In this document: positions 1 to 8,749 of the stretch, piece by piece
Position numbering within the stretch: position 1 is the first letter of the stretch
How the letters are laid out: each line of letters begins with the position of its first letter
Assembly (NCBI RefSeq): GCF_017916325.1
Contig: NC_090168.1
Span: 1,073,143-1,137,142, forward strand
DNA: 64,000 nucleotides
DNA from: Leishmania martiniquensis
Taxonomy: Eukaryota; Euglenozoa; Kinetoplastea; Trypanosomatida; Trypanosomatidae
Direction of reading: 5' to 3'
Translations under genes and position numbers: made by a program
The notes under the pieces: model-generated
What the model was told of the DNA's origin: nothing
Seen by the model: the letters and a program-made list of their open reading frames with translations, nothing else
Databases searched by the model: none

Positions 1-893
1 GTTTAGTTTCTGCTGTGGGGCGCAGTGGAAAAGAGAGCGTCGCCACAAACTCCCTTTTCTTGTTTCCCCTCGCCTCCCCCTCTCTCTGTCTGTCTGTCTT
101 CTGCTTGCCGCCTCTCTTTATGCCACGCTCTTTTTTTTTAATTCTTCGTTTCTTCGTTTTCGCGCTCCTCAGATATTCATCACGCCTCTAACGCCACCGC
201 CGGTATCGTATCTCGTGTATTTCCCCTCGTATGCTTGGGTGCTGCTCATGTATAGCTCGTCGAAGGTCGTATGGACCCCTCCCTCTCCCCACCTTTATCT
301 TTTGGCCTCCCTCTTCCTTCTACCCCCCTATCCCTCCCTCTTTCGGCCTACTGGCACGCGCTGGTTTCGTTTCAGCTTGCTGCGGTGAAACTGCTCTTCT
401 TCTCGAGTCCCTGTTCCTTTGCCCGTTTCCTTCCCTCTCTCATGGGCTTTGATGCTCAGCGCCTTCGTTACCACTGTAATTGATACCCTTCCCCTCCCTC
501 CTATACGTCTTGCGCTGCGGCATCGGCACTCGCACTGTTTCCGTTCCTCTCTTTTTCTTGGACGTGTTTCCTGGGCTCGCGCTTCTCGACCTGTCTCTCC
601 GCTGTTTTTTTTTTATCAAGTCTCTCACTCCGCGCCTTCTCCTTTCGCTTCCTCTCTCCCCTCGCACCGACGCCCCCCCCCGACACACACACACACACAC
701 CAAAGTTTCCAGAGAGCATCGCCTCAACTTTCCGTCGGTCAGCGCTCTCTTGTTGTCTTGCTGTGCCTATCAGTCTTTTCCACCTCACATATCACATCCA
801 GATTAGCTACGGGGGGGGGAGGGTTGACGGCAATCACTGTTCCAACAACAGGCTCACCTCTTTGTGCTGGCGGTTGAGACCGGTGCAACAGTA
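1..893 (+). other. intergenic / 5' untranslated region
   Basis: Pyrimidine-rich DNA with no convincing gene; the short open frames are Ser/Pro/Leu/Arg-rich translations of CT tracts. It holds long C/T runs (about 60-120 and 590-660), an (AC)9 microsatellite at 683-700, and probable trans-splice acceptors with AG at 800-801, 805-806 and 851-852. No ATG lies between the last AG and the kinase start. Confidence 0.7.
683..700. repeat. (AC)9 microsatellite
   Basis: Nine uninterrupted AC units upstream of the first gene. Such tracts are common in Leishmania intergenic DNA. Confidence 0.9.
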
Positions 894-3800
894 ATGCGCG
901 CGCAGCAGCTCCTTGCCGCGAGGCCTGATGCAGGTGACGCTGCCCCGTGTGGCAACACCGACTCCCTCGATATGGTGTTTTCTACGAGCGGCTCGCTGTC
1001 GGCCACGTTTACATTTCCTTCCATCGCAGGGGGAGCAGCGCAGCCTATCCAGGATAGGCGGCCATCGAAGGGCGCGACATCTCTTACCATGGAGGTGGTG
1101 GTCATGGACTATCCCGCCACGATGGAGGCAGCAGCCGTTTCCTCGGAAGTAACCAGCTGCCCAGGTGCCGCTGAAGAAATGCAGGACCTTAAGCCGCCTT
1201 GGGGCACCACCTCGACTGAAGCTGCCGCCATCAGTGCCAGCGGCGGCGGAGCCGCGGCGAGCATGCGATTTCCCGCGGAGAGAGTGAAGGAGCAGAACTT
1301 CGAAGGTGGCCGCTTGCGGCACAATCCATGCAAGTCGGAGAGCTCATTTGCAGGTGCAGACTCGACACCTCTGCGAGCCACAGCGACTTCATCTCTTGGC
1401 CCGCACGGCATGAGCCACAGCGTTTCGGGTGGCGGGTGCCAGTTGCGCATCCCCAGTGCTCGCTTCGGAAAGGCGAGCCGCGGGGAATCAGTGACCTCCT
1501 TCCCGGCTGTCGGCGGCAGCAACCTTCCTGCCGAGGCGATGGGAAGCGTTCCGACCAGTCAGATCGCTGCTGGTCATCGCTACCGCGAAAACAGAAGGGC
1601 GAGCGACAACAGCCCTTCCTACCGTGATGGGTCAGAGGCCACCACCCTCGGGGGCGGTGCACCTTTTTTGCCTCCCACTCAAAGAGCCTTCCACGGCGAC
1701 AGCTCTTTGTCGCCAGGACCTGGCTGCAGCAAGGCGCAACCGCTGATCCGTCAGTCTTCAACGCTGGGCACTGCCCCCCACAGCCCGAAGCAGCCTTACC
1801 CCTCCGCTGGACCATCGCCCATTGAAATGCGGACGCCCTCGTCGGGCGGGCCTGCTGCAAGTGCGACCCGGCTGAAGTTGCGCCCTTTCCGAGTGCCGCT
1901 CTCTATAGCTGCCGTCCTGAGCACCTTTTTCACCGTTATCCTTGTCGCTGCTCTCACCACAGTGCCTCTCAGCGCTGTTTCGATTCAGTCCGCCAGTTAC
2001 GTCATGTCAACGCTCAGCGTCTCGCTCGCCGCTTCCTACACGCGTTCCGTGGAGGCGAGTATGCTGTTCCTGCCGAACGCGATCAGAGCCTACGCGTTCG
2101 CTTACATGGGCTCTGCGGAGATGCAGGCCTGGAACTGGACTGCGGCCGACATGCCGCAAGCGATGCGGCAGATGTGTCACACAGTCGCTGGCACCAGTCG
2201 AAACCCGACCCCTTCTCTGCTCTACATGTCCTTGAGCAGCCCGTACACAGGGTACAGCGCATTCTGCTCACAGCAGTACAGCAAAGACAACCTCATCGGC
2301 AACTATATAACAGACAACTCGTCTCAGCCGCGATACTACGTGAATGGCACCACATACAGCTACATCGAGCCCCACGTCGTGTACCCAGCCGTGAAGACAA
2401 TGACGCCGTGGGAGTACACAGTGGACTTTGGGGGGACGGAGAACATTTGGCATAGCGTTGTGGTGCCGTGGTACAAGCAGTACAAGGCTAACGAAATACC
2501 GGGGACGACTGGAGGCTCTGCCGCTGCGTCCAAAGGGGCGTCGAACTCTACCGCGACCGTCGGCGAGCTGCCCATGACCTCAATTTTCAATCCTCTGAAG
2601 TACATGAGCGGGTACTGGCACGTCGTTACCCACAATAACGTGAGCATCATCACGTACACGTTCCCTTTCCTCGACTACGCCAAGAACCTGGCCGTCATCT
2701 CTGGTGCCCTGCATGTGGACGGCTTCGAGGCCCTGCACCCCGATGGGCTTATCGCTGCCAGCAGAACCGCCCGTGCCATGGTTGTTGATGCAACAAGTGG
2801 CCTTGTCTTTATCACCTCCTGGGGCCAGGACACGACGGTGCGGATGGACAACTGGAACACCTCGTGCAACTGCTCCCCTGGCGGCAACGGTATGCGAAGC
2901 GTATACGTGGAGGACATCACAGACCCACTCATGATCGCTGCTGTGAAGAACGTGGGCGGTCGGAAAGGCATCGCTGACGCTCCGATTGAGGTGGATCGGT
3001 GGGCGGGCCACTTCACTGTGAACAAAACGGGAAATTTTATGGTTCTTAGCCCTGTCTCTATTACCTCCAACTACTCCAACTTGAAGCTCGTCGTCATCTA
3101 TGCGATGCGCGAGTGTGAGTTCATCGATTTCGTCAATCATGTGCAGCAAACCGCCGTCATCGCAGTCGTGACGGTGATGACTATTATTGTGCTGGTCGAG
3201 GTTTCTCTCATCTACCTGCTCGTGCAGCCGTTGCGTGGGGTGGCAGCGGGACTGCGCGCAGCCGCGGAGCTGCGCGACGGCAGCGAGTGCGTCGACTACG
3301 TCCCATCCCTCATCAAGGAGGTTGCGGAGATGCAGAACGACTTCCGTATTATGAACGCAAAGCTCATGCAGATGAAGACGTTTCTCCCCCAGGGAATGCT
3401 CGGCGCTCACATCATCGACGCCGACCCGCACGGCGCCAGTGACGCGGACTTGTTTGTCCGCCACACTTCGGCGACCCACATATGGGAAAGAGGCGGCATG
3501 TGTAGGCGGGTGTGCGAGGATGGTGGGTGCGGTAAACCAAGCGACAAGCTTGGCGTCTACAACAACGGCGACACCGGTGCGGCCCGACGCTGTAGCGAAA
3601 GGGGCGATGGCGAGTCGGGTAACGTGCTCCTGGTGACGGGTGCTGGCGATCGACCGCGGCAGAGCTGTCACCAGTCCGTGGCGATGGTGGCGAACCTGGG
3701 CTTGAATGACCGCGTGCTTCTGGAGGAGGTGAACCACTTTCGTCGGTGCTACTGCAGTACGATCGTTTTCTGCATGCACTTGATGGAGTCGGAGATCAGT

Positions 3801-6758
3801 GTAAAGTTCTTGAACCACCACTGCGTCTACTTCACAGAGGGCGTGCTGCCGTGCGTGCTGCGCTACGGTGGCATAGTGGAGCTGCAGCGGCCGGACTACA
3901 TCGTTGTCAGCTTTGGCGCGCACAACAAGGTCGCGATGCATCAGAACCGCGCTGCGAAGTGCGCGCTGGAGGTGATGTACGTGCTGAACGCTACCACCCC
4001 TATCGGACCACGTGTTGGGTGCCTGATCGACGCCAGTGAGTACTACGTTGGCACCTGCGGCGCGGCGGACCGTAACGCGCTCGTAGCCTTCAGTCACAGT
4101 CTGGCGCCGAAGGGCGACCTTATTCGCGTGCTCAAGTCTGTGCAGACGCAGATCCTCCTCACACAGCGGCTCGCATCCACCCTGGATAGCTCGATGCTCG
4201 TCATGCCGGTAGACTGCATGATTCTGAACCCGATCGGTAAGAAGGAGGTTATCCTATACGAGCTACGTGGGCACGTTGACATGCTGCCGTGGAATGTGCC
4301 TGTGGGGATGGTGCGCCAGGTCATCCGTGCCGTGCGCATGGGCTTTACTCATATGCTCAAGGGGAACTATGGCAAAGCACTTGAGGTACTGCAGCCGTAC
4401 GAGACGACGGAGCTACAAGCGGCACGGCTTGCCTTCATGTGCCATATTTTTATAGCGCGCAATATTCACCGCCCGTTTGTGCGGTCCGTCACGCGCCTTA
4501 CTTTTTCTGAGGTGCGCTTCGCCGGCTACACCGAGAGCGGGCCCATGGTGCAGGCTGAGTCGCAAGCGAGCGGCGCCTCCCTCAGCGCTCAAGGGCACCA
4601 CAGTCTCAGCGATGGTTCGATGGAGGCCATAAATCCACTCGGCACCGGCTGTGGCATCGGCGGCGGCGCCTCATCCTTAGCGTTTTCGCCCTTCAGCAAA
4701 GACGTTGACCCAATGAAGCTTCTGACGCCGTCGCCGACGCTGCGGTTGGTTGTGGGGGCCCCGTTGAGCTCTTACTTGCCGAGCAAGGGAGGCTCGGAGG
4801 GGGCGCGTGAGGTGAGCATGACGGCCGGCGCCGTGCGGAGCTTCGCCCATGCCAGCAAAGGCCCTCTGACCCTGCAGAAGAGTGGCACCCCCGCCGAAGA
4901 GGCGCTTCGACAGGGAGAATCGAGAGGGGTAACTGCCTTCGCGGCCGCCATGGATGAAGGCGAGACGGCACTATTCGAGTTGTTTGTGGAAGATCAGCCC
5001 GACGACGACGATGCAGATGATGGGGAGATTGGTGCGGAAGGGATGGATAGCGAGTCGGGCAAGGTGGATCATTACGGCTGTCGCGGGAAGGCGAAGAGCG
5101 GCAGCGGCAGCGGCGGTGGAGAGCTGCGAATGGAGAGTGCGACCGCGGCAACGATGGCCACGAGTGGCGCGATGCGTCTTCCCCGAAAAGGCGAGCTACC
5201 CCTATTCTTCAACGACTATGAAGGCAACGCGTGGCGCCGCTCCTGCGACGTACTCGGCACTGGTGCTTTTTCTACCGTGTACCGCGGTTTGTCCATGTCC
5301 GGCAACCTGGTCGCCCTCAAATGTTTCCAGCTCGGCGCACGAAACATTGAAGTGCACGCGATTGTGGACGAGGTGCGGCTGTTTGCGAACCTGCACCACG
5401 AGAACGTGGTGCAGTACCTCAGCTTATACGTCTCGGAGTCGTACGTGATCGAGATCATGGAGTTGGTACCGGGCGGCTCCCTCGACACACTCCTCAAGAG
5501 CTTTGGCTCGCTCCGCCCAGAGTCGGTGCGACGCTACCTGCGAGACATTGTGCGTGGCTTGAACTATCTGCATACGGCGAACATCGTGCACTGCGACATC
5601 AAGCCGCACAACGTACTCCTCGCCATGGACGGGCAGTGCAAGCTGAGTGACTTCGGCTCTGCCATTGCCAGGGCGACATCATCCATCTGCAAGATCGACG
5701 ACGTCCTGGAGATGCGGGGTACGCCAGGCTACATGGCACCTGAGGTGGCCCGCGGCGATGTGCCGACCATGAAGAGCGACGTGTACTCACTCGGAATTAC
5801 CATTTTAGACCTGCTCACCGGTAAGTTGCCATGGGACTACGTCGATGCTGTCACCCCGAGACTGTCACGGAAGCTAAAGCGAACCAAGAGTGCTGCGGAG
5901 TACCACGCATCGCAGCAGCTGACGAGCCTCCCCTTTGCGCTGAGTGGTGCACCGGTCGCGGACGGCGTCGCCACACAGGCGGGTACCATGATGTCGGAAA
6001 GAGAGCTGAACTCGGGGCTTGCTGCCATTCAGATGACTTTGGGTGGGCGCGTCACGGATAGCCGTCTTTCGGTGAGCACGCTGCTGAACATGAGCAACAC
6101 ACAACCGTTAGCTTCCGTGGGCGTGGGGGTGTGTGGGCTTGGTGGTGGTCCGCTCTCCGCAGAAAAATACAGCGGTGAGGCGAAGCCCGACTTCAGATGT
6201 TCGACACTTGGCCACAGTGGCGGAGCTCTCGAAGAACGGAATTCCAACTCGCCTTTCAGGGCGCTAGCAGGCACGCGGGAGGAGGGAGCTTCGGCGGCTG
6301 CCGCCTGCCTGAGCGCCACCACCGCGCTGGACCTTGCACGTTTTCCTTCGAGCGCCACGGCTGCGGAGGATGTGGTAGCCGAAGGAAGCGACGCAGACGG
6401 CCTCGGTGCGCCGTTCGGTAGTCTCCAGCAGTGGCCCCTTTGCATGAATCCGAGCCGGTGGCAGCACCAAGGCAGCGCAGCTTCCCCATCGTCTGCCTCG
6501 CGGTCCCCCTCTGAGCTCATGACTCCCTCGCTTCTCCAGAACCGACGCTATGCCACGTCGCGTCACCGCGAGCCCATCGAACAGGTCCTCCGAAACGCCA
6601 CGCAACTTGTTGTGCTCATTGGTCGTGGGCTGGTTGTGCCGCACATCCCTGATGCCCTGGAGGAGGACGTGAAAGATTTCCTGGAGATGTGTTTGAAGCC
6701 CGACCCGGCAGAGCGTGCTTCCATGTCAGAGCTGATGCTTCACCCATGGCTGATGTAG
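894..6758 (+). CDS. Two-pass membrane protein kinase with glycosylated ectodomain and degenerate nucleotide-cyclase-like domain
   Basis: The product is 1954 aa. The open frame reaches 864 through a GTG; 894 is the first ATG. A Ser/Gly/Ala-rich N-terminus (1-330) is followed by a hydrophobic segment (about 336-362), an ectodomain of about 390 residues with nine N-glycosylation sequons (NWT, NSS, NGT, NST, NVS, NTS, NCS, NKT, NYS), a second hydrophobic segment (about 753-778) and a HAMP-like stretch. Residues about 926-1170 resemble class III nucleotide cyclases, but the first metal-binding Asp motif is missing. An acidic, low-complexity linker (including DDDDADDGE near 1369) precedes a protein kinase domain (about 1447-1954) with GTGAFSTVYRG, VALK (K1476), HCDIKPHN (D1568), DFG (D1586) and APE. 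A Ser/Ala-rich insert of about 260 residues (1655-1915) splits the C-lobe. The kinase looks most like the STE/MAPKKK group. Inferred role: a transmembrane sensor that signals through a cytosolic kinase. Ligand and substrate are unknown. Confidence 0.9.
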   Translation: MRAQQLLAARPDAGDAAPCGNTDSLDMVFSTSGSLSATFTFPSIAGGAAQPIQDRRPSKGATSLTMEVVVMDYPATMEAAAVSSEVTSCPGAAEEMQDLKPPWGTTSTEAAAISASGGGAAASMRFPAERVKEQNFEGGRLRHNPCKSESSFAGADSTPLRATATSSLGPHGMSHSVSGGGCQLRIPSARFGKASRGESVTSFPAVGGSNLPAEAMGSVPTSQIAAGHRYRENRRASDNSPSYRDGSEATTLGGGAPFLPPTQRAFHGDSSLSPGPGCSKAQPLIRQSSTLGTAPHSPKQPYPSAGPSPIEMRTPSSGGPAASATRLKLRPFRVPLSIAAVLSTFFTVILVAALTTVPLSAVSIQSASYVMSTLSVSLAASYTRSVEASMLFLPNAIRAYAFAYMGSAEMQAWNWTAADMPQAMRQMCHTVAGTSRNPTPSLLYMSLSSPYTGYSAFCSQQYSKDNLIGNYITDNSSQPRYYVNGTTYSYIEPHVVYPAVKTMTPWEYTVDFGGTENIWHSVVVPWYKQYKANEIPGTTGGSAAASKGASNSTATVGELPMTSIFNPLKYMSGYWHVVTHNNVSIITYTFPFLDYAKNLAVISGALHVDGFEALHPDGLIAASRTARAMVVDATSGLVFITSWGQDTTVRMDNWNTSCNCSPGGNGMRSVYVEDITDPLMIAAVKNVGGRKGIADAPIEVDRWAGHFTVNKTGNFMVLSPVSITSNYSNLKLVVIYAMRECEFIDFVNHVQQTAVIAVVTVMTIIVLVEVSLIYLLVQPLRGVAAGLRAAAELRDGSECVDYVPSLIKEVAEMQNDFRIMNAKLMQMKTFLPQGMLGAHIIDADPHGASDADLFVRHTSATHIWERGGMCRRVCEDGGCGKPSDKLGVYNNGDTGAARRCSERGDGESGNVLLVTGAGDRPRQSCHQSVAMVANLGLNDRVLLEEVNHFRRCYCSTIVFCMHLMESEISVKFLNHHCVYFTEGVLPCVLRYGGIVELQRPDYIVVSFGAHNKVAMHQNRAAKCALEVMYVLNATTPIGPRVGCLIDASEYYVGTCGAADRNALVAFSHSLAPKGDLIRVLKSVQTQILLTQRLASTLDSSMLVMPVDCMILNPIGKKEVILYELRGHVDMLPWNVPVGMVRQVIRAVRMGFTHMLKGNYGKALEVLQPYETTELQAARLAFMCHIFIARNIHRPFVRSVTRLTFSEVRFAGYTESGPMVQAESQASGASLSAQGHHSLSDGSMEAINPLGTGCGIGGGASSLAFSPFSKDVDPMKLLTPSPTLRLVVGAPLSSYLPSKGGSEGAREVSMTAGAVRSFAHASKGPLTLQKSGTPAEEALRQGESRGVTAFAAAMDEGETALFELFVEDQPDDDDADDGEIGAEGMDSESGKVDHYGCRGKAKSGSGSGGGELRMESATAATMATSGAMRLPRKGELPLFFNDYEGNAWRRSCDVLGTGAFSTVYRGLSMSGNLVALKCFQLGARNIEVHAIVDEVRLFANLHHENVVQYLSLYVSESYVIEIMELVPGGSLDTLLKSFGSLRPESVRRYLRDIVRGLNYLHTANIVHCDIKPHNVLLAMDGQCKLSDFGSAIARATSSICKIDDVLEMRGTPGYMAPEVARGDVPTMKSDVYSLGITILDLLTGKLPWDYVDAVTPRLSRKLKRTKSAAEYHASQQLTSLPFALSGAPVADGVATQAGTMMSERELNSGLAAIQMTLGGRVTDSRLSVSTLLNMSNTQPLASVGVGVCGLGGGPLSAEKYSGEAKPDFRCSTLGHSGGALEERNSNSPFRALAGTREEGASAAAACLSATTALDLARFPSSATAAEDVVAEGSDADGLGAPFGSLQQWPLCMNPSRWQHQGSAASPSSASRSPSELMTPSLLQNRRYATSRHREPIEQVLRNATQLVVLIGRGLVVPHIPDALEEDVKDFLEMCLKPDPAERASMSELMLHPWLM

Positions 6759-7573
6759 AAAAATGAACCGCGGAGAACACCGAGTGCGCTGAAGGGTATG
6801 AAGCTACGGCATGCTAGGAGGGCGAGGTGCAGGCTGCTGTGCGCGCGCCACTCGCTCATCTTCAATGACAGAGTCGCTTGTGTAACTTTCCCTATATAAT
6901 GATGTAGGCCCCTTCCCGCCTCCTCCCGCCTCTCCACCTACTTACCGACGAGGCTCCCCCCCTCAAAAAGGAAAAAGAACCTTGCACGCAGGCGTATGTG
7001 CGCATGTTCATCGCTAGAGACTGCGTGGGAGCCGGTGCTCAGATGACCGCGTTGGCGGTGCCACAGCGCGTGCCTGGCGCTGCGTCACCCCCGCACTGCC
7101 ACCACGCGTGCTGCGGTGCGTGGCAGTGCCGGGGGCGGTGTGATAGCTAAGGAGCTTTTAATGAAAGAAGCGACGTCTCGATGAAGAAAAAAAAGAGGAT
7201 AATATCAGAACGTATCTCCGATCGCCAGTGGATGGCACTCCTTCCTCAGCGCCGAGGGCTCGCGTTTTCTTCCGGACAAACGCGCTGTCTCTTTTCCGTT
7301 TCTGTGCGGCCCTACCCCTCCCAATAGCGGACCATGTTGGGCAAGATGCATCGAGGGAAGACGTGCCCTCATCACATCATGCCTGTCGACCCCTTTTCGC
7401 TGCCCCCTCGCATCTCGCGTTTTCCGTCTCGTCGTGCCTCGCTCCCGCGCGCTTTCTCTGCATAGAGTGTGAGTGAGTGAGAGGCGCAAACATCGAGGCT
7501 AAAGCTGCGACAGAGAGAGAACGGGAACAAAAAAAATCACAGTGAACGACGACTGCCGCCCACTCAACAGCTA
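6759..7573 (+). other. intergenic region with truncated SIDER-like copy
   Basis: This is the kinase 3' UTR and the GALE 5' UTR. It holds a short repeat fragment at about 6985-7142 and pyrimidine tracts ending in AG at 7325-7326 and 7463-7464, the likely GALE splice acceptors. No gene is seen. Confidence 0.7.
6985..7142 (+). mobile_element. SIDER-like retroposon fragment (copy A, truncated)
   Basis: About 155 bp match the right-hand end of the 25.1-25.7 kb copy in the same orientation. Shared landmarks are CTAGAGACTGCGTG, TGCTCAGATGAC and CACAGCGCGTGCCTGGCGCT. It is more diverged than the other copies. The SIDER assignment rests on size, copy number and 3' UTR location, not on a database match. 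Confidence 0.65.
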
Positions 7574-8749
7574 ATGAGGGTACTCGTCTGCGGTGGTGTG
7601 GGGTACATTGGGACGCACTTTGTGCGTGAGCTGTTGCGTCACAGCGCCCACGATGTCATTATTGCCGACAGTCTCGAGGCTACTCAGGGCTCCGATGTCC
7701 ACGTGGACACGGAGAAGAACTATGCTGCGCGCCACCCCGGCATAAACTTGGAGGAGGTGAAGAAGAGCGGCCACCGCTTTGCGAAGCTGGAGGTGGGCGA
7801 TGTGCGGGACGCCGGCTTTCTCGATCGCGTCTTCACCACGCATGCCCCCATCGATGCCGTAGTGCATATGTGTGCGTACATTGTGGTGCCAGAGAGCGTG
7901 CACGACCCGCTGCGGTACTACGACAACAACGTCGTTGGCATGCTGCGCATCTTACAGGCCATGCGTAAGCACAAGTGCGACAAGCTCATTCTTTCCAGCA
8001 CGGCCGCCCTCTTCGGCAACCCTTATGCTCATGTGAAGGGTGGCTCGACTGACGAGCCGGACCCTATGGAACCTATCCGCCCCGATGCTAAGCGCCTTCC
8101 AGAGAGCCCCTATGGAACGACGAAGATGGTGGACGAGCTCATGCTGCAGGACTGCGCTGCGGCTTACGGCATTAAGAGTGTGTGCCTGCGCTACTTCAAC
8201 GCCTGCGGCGCTGACGCCGAGGGTGACATTGGTGAGACCCACGAGCCTGAGACGCATCTTATCCCCCTCATCCTACGCGTCCCGCTGGCGGACAAGATCA
8301 ACGCGTACAACGCGGTGCACCATCCGGACCGCAAGAAAGTGAACGACTACATCTCTGTCTTTGGCACTGACTACCCGACGCCAGACGGCACGTGCATTCG
8401 TGACTACGTGCACGTGAAGGATTTGTCCTCGGCCCACGTGCGGGCGCTGGACTACCTCGCAAGGCTGACTCCAGCCGACAAGGACAAGTTCTTCTCGGCG
8501 TTCAACCTTGGAACGTCAAAGGGGTACTCAGTGCGCGAAGTCATCGAGGCGGCTCGACGGGTGACGGGGCACCCGATTCCGGAGAAGGAGGAGAAGCGCC
8601 GCGACGGCGATCCGCCGGTGCTCGTGGCGTCCGGCGAGGAGGCTGCGCAGGCTCTCGGGTGGACGCTGGAGTATGACTCAATCGACAAGATCATCGCGTC
8701 TGCGTGGAATTTCCACAGCCACCACCCTGTCGGCTACGAGTCTCCCTGA
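7574..8749 (+). CDS. GALE: UDP-glucose/UDP-galactose 4'-epimerase
   Basis: The 391-aa product belongs to the extended short-chain dehydrogenase family and interconverts UDP-glucose and UDP-galactose, supplying UDP-Gal for galactose-containing surface glycoconjugates. The N-terminus carries the NAD-binding Rossmann motif GGVGYIG (residues 7-13). The catalytic YGTTK (Y180, K184) follows a serine-rich SST strand. Further GALE hallmarks are RYFNACGAD, the H-E-P-E-T-H-L-I-P-L run and the CIRDYVHVKDL segment. Length is slightly above the usual 340-350 residues. The ATG at 7574 begins directly with the Rossmann strand, so the start is secure. The C-terminus ends -YESP, with no SKL-type peroxisomal signal, so glycosomal import by a canonical PTS1 is not indicated. 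Confidence 0.95.
   Translation: MRVLVCGGVGYIGTHFVRELLRHSAHDVIIADSLEATQGSDVHVDTEKNYAARHPGINLEEVKKSGHRFAKLEVGDVRDAGFLDRVFTTHAPIDAVVHMCAYIVVPESVHDPLRYYDNNVVGMLRILQAMRKHKCDKLILSSTAALFGNPYAHVKGGSTDEPDPMEPIRPDAKRLPESPYGTTKMVDELMLQDCAAAYGIKSVCLRYFNACGADAEGDIGETHEPETHLIPLILRVPLADKINAYNAVHHPDRKKVNDYISVFGTDYPTPDGTCIRDYVHVKDLSSAHVRALDYLARLTPADKDKFFSAFNLGTSKGYSVREVIEAARRVTGHPIPEKEEKRRDGDPPVLVASGEEAAQALGWTLEYDSIDKIIASAWNFHSHHPVGYESP

Noticed and set aside
2580..4097. 505-codon open frame on the minus strand
   Set aside because: Antisense shadow of the kinase gene, rich in His/Val/Arg as expected for the complement of GC3-rich coding DNA.
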